DNA from: Cyclina sinensis | Taxonomy: Eukaryota > Mollusca > Bivalvia > Venerida > Veneridae | Reading direction: 5' to 3' | Length of the DNA stretch: 64,000 nt | NCBI GenBank assembly: GCA_012932295.1 | Contig: JAAONU010000001.1 | Span: forward strand, 50,069,134-50,133,133 | Shown here: piece by piece, positions 58,975-64,000 of the stretch | Position numbering within the stretch: position 1 is the stretch's first letter | Layout of the letters: the number at the start of each line of letters is the position of its first letter | Notes under the pieces: model-generated | The model's database searches: none | What the model saw: only the letters and a program-made list of their open reading frames with translations | Told to the model about the DNA's origin: nothing | Made by a program: the position numbers and the translations under genes

Positions 58975-60260
58975 AATTGGAAACCTCTGTTACCTAGCAA
59001 CGGAAAAAAAGCTTAAAAGTGACTAGTTTTTCATCAAAATCGAAATTTTCACAAAATAAAGCTATGTATTTCAAAGAAGACTACTATGTATGGCACGCTT
59101 GTTTTAACAAAGCCTCTTGTATATTTACTCTATGACAAGATTAGCGAAAAATATCCTTAGAAACCAGTTTTATTCCCTAGGAACAGAAATCCTATCTTAA
59201 AAACGTAGTGTTTGAAAGTCCTTACAACAGGCACTTGGACTAGTCCAACAACACTGTAGATGAAATCAACCATTTCTCTTCGTTAACAACAGAAAAATGC
59301 CGTGATAATCTAGCTTTCACAGTCTTTACCATATGTAAAGAACATCAATGTAGATGACAATTTTCAATCAGTGGTTCTTTTGCATTAAATGAAATATAGG
59401 AAAAATACAAAATTTTCCTCAGCAACAAATTTTGTTCCCTAACAACAGAAACAAAGTCATTATAATCTAGTTTTACAGTCATTTAACAGGTACAGAACTG
59501 AACTGTATATGATAATGATTTAAAACAATTATTTTTACATTTAATATTATGCAAAAATTTCCTTTGCAACAAACGTTCTGTTTCTTAACAAAAGAAATAT
59601 AGTCATTATAATCTAGTTTTCATCGGCATTAAACTGGTAAAGAACGGAACTGTTTATAATGATGATCAAATACAATTCTGTTTTATATTGAGTGTAATGC
59701 AATATTGGACAAATGTGCAAACTTTTACCTCAGCAACAATTTTCGTTCCCTAACAACAGAAACAAAGTCATTACAATCTAGTTTTTCATAGTCATTTAAC
59801 AGGAACAAAATAACTGTATAATACAATTCTAGTTTACATTTAATGCATTGCAATATAGGAACAATTAGCAAAATACTCCTAAGCAACCATTTTTGTTCCC
59901 TAACAACAGAAAAAATATTGATAATTTAGCTTTCACAGTCTTCACAACAAGTAAATAACATCAGTGTAGATGTCCAATTATCAATCACTATTTCTTTATA
60001 CATTTTATACATGGAAATATAGCTGAATTTTCCTTAGTAACAAATTTTGTTCCCCGACCAGTAAAACCAGTACAGAACCAAATTGTAGGTGATAATGATA
60101 ATGATACAAATTTAGTTTTTATGTATTATATAATGCAAAATAGAGAAAGTTAAGAAAAGAAGACATCTTAGTTACCATCTTCTGTTCCCATGCATCAGAA
60201 AATTATCTTCATAATCCAGCTTTAACAGTGCTTATAGCAGACATGGAACAACAAGCTGTT
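58975..60260. repeat. degenerate ~150 bp tandem repeat, 7-8 units
   Basis: The anchor 'tttgttccctaacaacagaa' and variants recur near 59170, 59275, 59433, 59580, 59741, 59890, 60047 and 60178, each followed by 'attataatcta' or 'ataatcta'-type text and 'cagt(c)att'. AT-rich and non-coding. Confidence 0.75.
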
Positions 60261-60604
60261 TACATTTACTGAAGAAAAATTGTCTTTATTACCTCATACG
60301 ATAGTGGTTACTGCAGTTTGTGTAAAATTATATGCTGTTTTCCTTTTTTCTAAAGCGTCAGTCGGCTTAAAAGGTTTCAGAACTTCTTGTGTGCATGCAG
60401 TTTTCAAAACAGTAATTGCTGGAAAATTTTCATACATACTTAAATTTTCCAGTGTATCACTCTTCCGAATTTTATCACTGCTTAAAAGCTACAAATGATC
60501 GTTAAAAAACTGAAAATTATTTAATGTTGTAATATCTTTCATTTTTGATTTTTTTCTACGTTCTCATTTGGTGGTAGGGCAGCAGAGATTATTCCAACAT
60601 TTTT

Positions 60605-61198
60605 TTACTGTGCAACACCTGCCAAAATGTCAGCGGAAAGTGTTTCGTTGTTTCCTTCATTTAAATACTTCCTAATGGAACCTTTAATGTGTGCTGCCTT
60701 TCTGTCATATATGCTTTTTCCATTCTGTGGAACAGCAAAGTCTACTTGTGCAACTTTAAGTTCACCATTCTGATTCAAGAATGGAATACTTAGTACACCC
60801 TCAAAACTGTGGAAACAGCCAGCATTATCAGATCGTATGAAGGCATTTGTCAAAAAAGTTTTGTTTTCTTTTAACCTGATTAAACAGTCTTTTAATACTG
60901 CATTTGATGTTGCTGCATCATGTTTGGTATTATCAAAACAATGGTGTTACTGTGAAGGTCATCTTCCTTACTGTAGGTGCCAACTGTGATGTTAATGTAC
61001 TAGTTTAAACCTCTTTTCCCAAACAACTTAGACTGTGATTCCCTGTACATCACAGGAAGAAATTCCATGGCCTAATCTCTTTCAATGAGGACTTCATTTG
61101 CAGACAGATTTTCAATGATATCACTTCTGGCAAGGTCCAGGTTGTATGTTCTAAGGATGTGTTTCTTCCATTTCTCTAAAGCCTTTACACTCTGCAAA
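60605..61198 (-). pseudogene. relic exon of transposase-like 'RSDNAGC' family
   Basis: The intact frame 60605-60853 contains 'NAFIRSDNAGCFHSFEGVL', 'VAQVDFAVPQNGKSIYDRKA' and 'HIKGSIRKYLNEGNNE'. Upstream on the minus strand, other frames read 'ALEKWKKHILRTYN', a stop-interrupted 'AMEFLPVMYRESQSK' and 'LFGKRGLN', in family order. I know this pattern from multi-copy uncharacterised proteins of cnidarians, molluscs and fish, whose conserved Asp residues suggest an RNase H-like fold; the link to a transposase is inference. The exon acceptor 'catttgcag' precedes it. At least two stops and a frameshift. Confidence 0.7.
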
Positions 61199-61891
61199 TG
61201 TGAAATACAGGTAATGAGTATTTATACATTTCATTAATGTAAAAATACTGCAGAAAGAGTTAGGCCACTTGTCACACTGCTACATTTTGTTACAAAAAAA
61301 GTGTAGCTAGTTTGTTAAGAACATCTTCTATAATGTCTAAGACATCTAACTTTAAAAAAAAAATCAACGCCAACGCCACAACAAGTGCAAAAGCACTCCC
61401 TCCCTTTACACATTATACAGTAGTAGATTGATGATGAAATGTATCTCACTTTTTACACAAAGTCATATGCTGATCTTTCAACCAACAGAAATGGCCTATT
61501 TCAGATAGGCATATAATAATCTTGAATAACTAAGTCAGCATCTGGAATTTATTCATTTTGCTCAGAAAATGACTACATTTAAAAGGCAGTTTTCAGTAAG
61601 ATCCAGCTGTATCTGTATTTCTACAAGAATGCTGGTGCTAAATATTACAGAACTGTGCAGGCAGAGCAGAGAAACAAAACAATCTGTGATTTTCTATAAT
61701 GTCACCAAATTCCAGTTTATATGTTGATATATTTAACAGTATCACCTTGACCTTATGCAGGGCCAAAGAAGTTGTTGAGAGAATATTGACTACTGCTGGT
61801 GACAGACCGCACTGTGACCTGGACAATTAAGTTATTTGTGTTTTGCCTGACAAATTATCAATTAACATTTGTGCAAAAATAAAACCTGTTC

Positions 61892-61910
61892 ACACACACA
61901 CACACACACA
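61892..61910. repeat. (CA)n microsatellite
   Basis: Nine to ten CA units near the donor of the relic exon. Confidence 0.93.
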
Positions 61911-61933
61911 ATCGGATCGTACTATGTTTTACC

Positions 61934-62126
61934 TGTGTCAAAGTAAACTTAATGTCATCCTCTTGATCATCATTCTCATACTGCGCTTGCTCTGCTGCAG
62001 TCTGGATGTCATTTATGACTGAGTTTGTAGCTCATTACATCTTTCACATGCTGTGTCACGATGAATCTGATGAAATTGCATACAGACAACAATGATCAGC
62101 AACTTTTGAATCAAGTGCTACGTGCA
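61934..62126 (-). pseudogene. upstream exon of the same family (His/Cys segment)
   Basis: Minus-strand exon between an acceptor 'cttttcag' and a donor 'gtaaaac'. It holds 'DSKVADHCCLYAISS', then in shifted frames 'RDTACERCNELQ' and 'INDIQTAAEQAQYENDD'. The CxxH/CxxC pattern (ADHC, CERC) is the metal-binding-like part that precedes the 'AMKFLP' region in family members. Two frame changes. An intron of about 735 bp separates it from the exon above. Confidence 0.62.
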
Positions 62127-62425
62127 TCTGAAAAGAAGAAGATTCAAAAATTATAACTGATCATCAACAGACTTTTAAATAAAGTAAAGCATTATATTAG
62201 TGTAACATTTAGAAGACTTTTATTACTTGACAATAACCTAAGCACACTGACTAAGTTCTGTGGAGATCTGGAAAAAGTTTGTTCTGTATCTACAAGCTTT
62301 TAATTTTCTTCATTATTATATTTTTTCTATTATTTGACCTACTTATGACAACCTATGGTTCATCACAGATGTTGACCTTGATTTTATGAAAGACATGAAT
62401 CTGAAAAAAAGCTATAACTGCCACG

Positions 62426-63610
62426 GAGTTCATAAGCAAATTGTTGACAGATTGCTGTCAAGTGACTCGTGGTAGAGCGTCATGAAAGGGCACTCCCTGA
62501 AAAGTTCACAGATTTTGGGCTGGCGGTTAAAGAGTTAATGTCCAATGTAAAATGCAAACACATTAAAAGACGTAAAAAGTGCAAGACATAATGTGATCTC
62601 ACTAGATTCTGAGATTCTGACTCAGGTGACCTAGCAAATGACTGCCACAAGTTGAGCAGAAAAAATATTAGCTAAACAAGGGGGCCTTCGCCCCAGGTCG
62701 CTCACGGTATTAATGTAAACTGCTTAAAACTAACATATTTATCATAAGAATTTGAACAACAGCGACCGCAAGTCGACTTTTTCCGATTTCCAAAAGCAAA
62801 CAAATTGGAGGAAGCAAATTGAGTTCATAAGCAAATTGTTGACAGATTGCTGTCAAGTGACTCGTGGTAGAGCGTCATGAAAGGGCACTCCCTGAAAAGT
62901 TCACAGATTTTGGGCTGGCGGTTAAAGAGTTAATGTCCAATGTAAAATGCAAACACATTAAAAGACGTAAAAAGTGCAAGACATAATGTGATCTCACTAG
63001 ATTCTGAGATTCTGACTCAGGTGACCTAGCAAATGACTGCCACAAGTTGAGCAGAAAAAATATTAGCTAAACAAGGGGGCCTTCGCCCCAGGTCGCTCAC
63101 GGTATTGATGTAAACTGCTTAAAACTAACATATTTATCATAAGAATTTGAACAACAGCGACCGCAAGTCGACTTTTTCCGATTTCCAAAAGCAAACAAAT
63201 TGGAGGAAGCAAATTGAGTTCATAAGCAAATTGTTGACAGATTGCTGTCAAGTGACTCGTGGTAGAGCGTCATGAAAGGGCACTCCCTGAAAAGTTCACA
63301 GATTTTGGGCTGGCGGTTAAAGAGTTAATGTCCAATGTAAAATGCAAACACATTAAAAGACGTAAAAAGTGCAAGACATAATGTGATCTCACTAGATTCT
63401 GAGATTCTGACTCAGGTGACCTAGCAAATGACTGCCAAAAGTTGAGCAGAAAAAATATTAGCTAAACAAGGGGGCCTTCGCCCCAGGTCGCTCACGGTAT
63501 TGATGTAAACTGCTTAAAACTAACATATTTATCATAAGAATTTGAACAACAGCGACCGCAAGTCGACTTTTTCCGATTTCCAAAAGCAAACAAATTGGAG
63601 GAAGCAAATT
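62426..63610. repeat. 395 bp tandem triplication, nearly identical
   Basis: Units start 'gagttcataagcaaattgtt' at 62426, 62821 and 63216; the last ends at 63610. Differences are single bases (for example 'attaatg' against 'attgatg', 'gccacaag' against 'gccaaaag'). Each unit holds 'acaagggggccttcgcccca' then 'ggtcgctcacggtatt', a variant of the dispersed-repeat signature seen at 17382. The minus-strand frames of 60-62 codons here are shared by the copies because the DNA is. No protein family. Confidence 0.95.
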
Positions 63611-63786
63611 GTGGTGAAGGGTTTTCAGAGGCAACATCATTTAGAATCATTATTATTAAATTCATTCATTAATAACAAATTTATGGCCAATTTTATCAAT
63701 TTTCAATGATTTGACCTTCAAAGGAGATGTTGTTTAAAGAAGTTGTTGACGCCTTAAGTCGACGGAAGGAGGGGGATCACAAAAGC

Positions 63787-63987
63787 TCAACATGAGCACG
63801 TTGTGCTCAGGTTAGCTAAGAATACATGTGCTCTGACAAACCTTGTATTCAGATATTGTTTTCCATTTGATAATCCACTGTGCATTCTGTCTTGCCACTC
63901 ACTTCCCTTTGACAGCTTCCTAAAGCGGAAGCAATTGTCATCTTCAACATTAGCTCCATTTGCTGCATAATTGCTTAGTCCTTTCAT
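63787..63987 (-). pseudogene. probable further upstream exon of the 60605 family
   Basis: The frame reads 'MKGLSNYAANGANVEDDNCF' and 'GLSNGKQYLNTRFVRAHV'. The 'GKxYLxTxF' block recalls the segment before the 'ADHC' motif in that family, and the exon lies on the same strand in the right order. The splice donor is not settled ('acaaggtttgtc' is a candidate). It may run past the window edge. Confidence 0.45.
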
Positions 63988-64000
63988 GCCCTTTCTTACA

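Noticed and set aside
60280..60498. 72-codon plus-strand hydrophobic frame
   Set aside because: AT-rich sequence with no splice or family support.
1..64000. CRISPR array, bacterial operon or prophage
   Set aside because: Repeat spacing, spliced exons and retroelements are all eukaryotic; no array of short repeats with unique spacers exists.

Overview
The window is animal nuclear DNA. It is AT-rich, has spliced coding exons with GT..AG borders, tRNA-derived SINEs, many decayed retrotransposons and DNA transposons, and long tandem repeats. Calcium-binding EGF exons together with dispersed repeats of the type 'ggccatgatggccc ... ctcacctg' suggest a mollusc, most likely a bivalve. That assignment is inference from repeat style; no species marker is present.

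Layout. 1-4000 is a repeat block: a ~545 bp tandem repeat interrupted by eight ~180 bp satellite monomers. 4491-6305 is an unidentified segment with a diverged second copy at 55323-56558. 7693-8998 is an inverted-repeat-bounded element carrying a C-rich minisatellite. 9611-14655 (minus) is a degraded DIRS-type tyrosine-recombinase retrotransposon with gag, RT, RNase H and recombinase relics and inverted terminal repeats.

14964-31140 is part of one plus-strand gene, the only clearly gene-like host unit here. It has an exon with a CCxGY motif, one EGF exon and three intact 123 bp calcium-binding EGF exons, all ending in phase 1, plus four or more decayed EGF exons. Its introns hold two Tc1-like transposases, a SINE, a LINE-like RT relic with a C-terminal nuclease-like tail, and a Ty3/gypsy pol relic.

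31150-47540 is mostly empty. It contains a mariner relic with TIRs and TA target sites (35760-36879), a SWIM zinc finger/YqaJ-nuclease gene relic facing a truncated THAP domain (38012-39665), a hairpin-bearing tandem repeat (41439-41830) and a 1.2 kb TIR element (41906-43082). 47541-51686 (plus) is a second tyrosine-recombinase retrotransposon, this one with the split direct repeats (A1 ... B1-A2-B2) of the Ngaro/PAT type. 52489-60260 holds further dispersed and tandem repeats and a second SINE. 60605-63990 (minus) is a multi-exon relic of a widespread invertebrate transposase-like family, with a nearly identical 395 bp triplication in the middle.

Nothing here works as an operon. The coherent units are the EGF gene and the individual mobile elements. 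The order of nested insertions gives a relative chronology of duplication and transposition.
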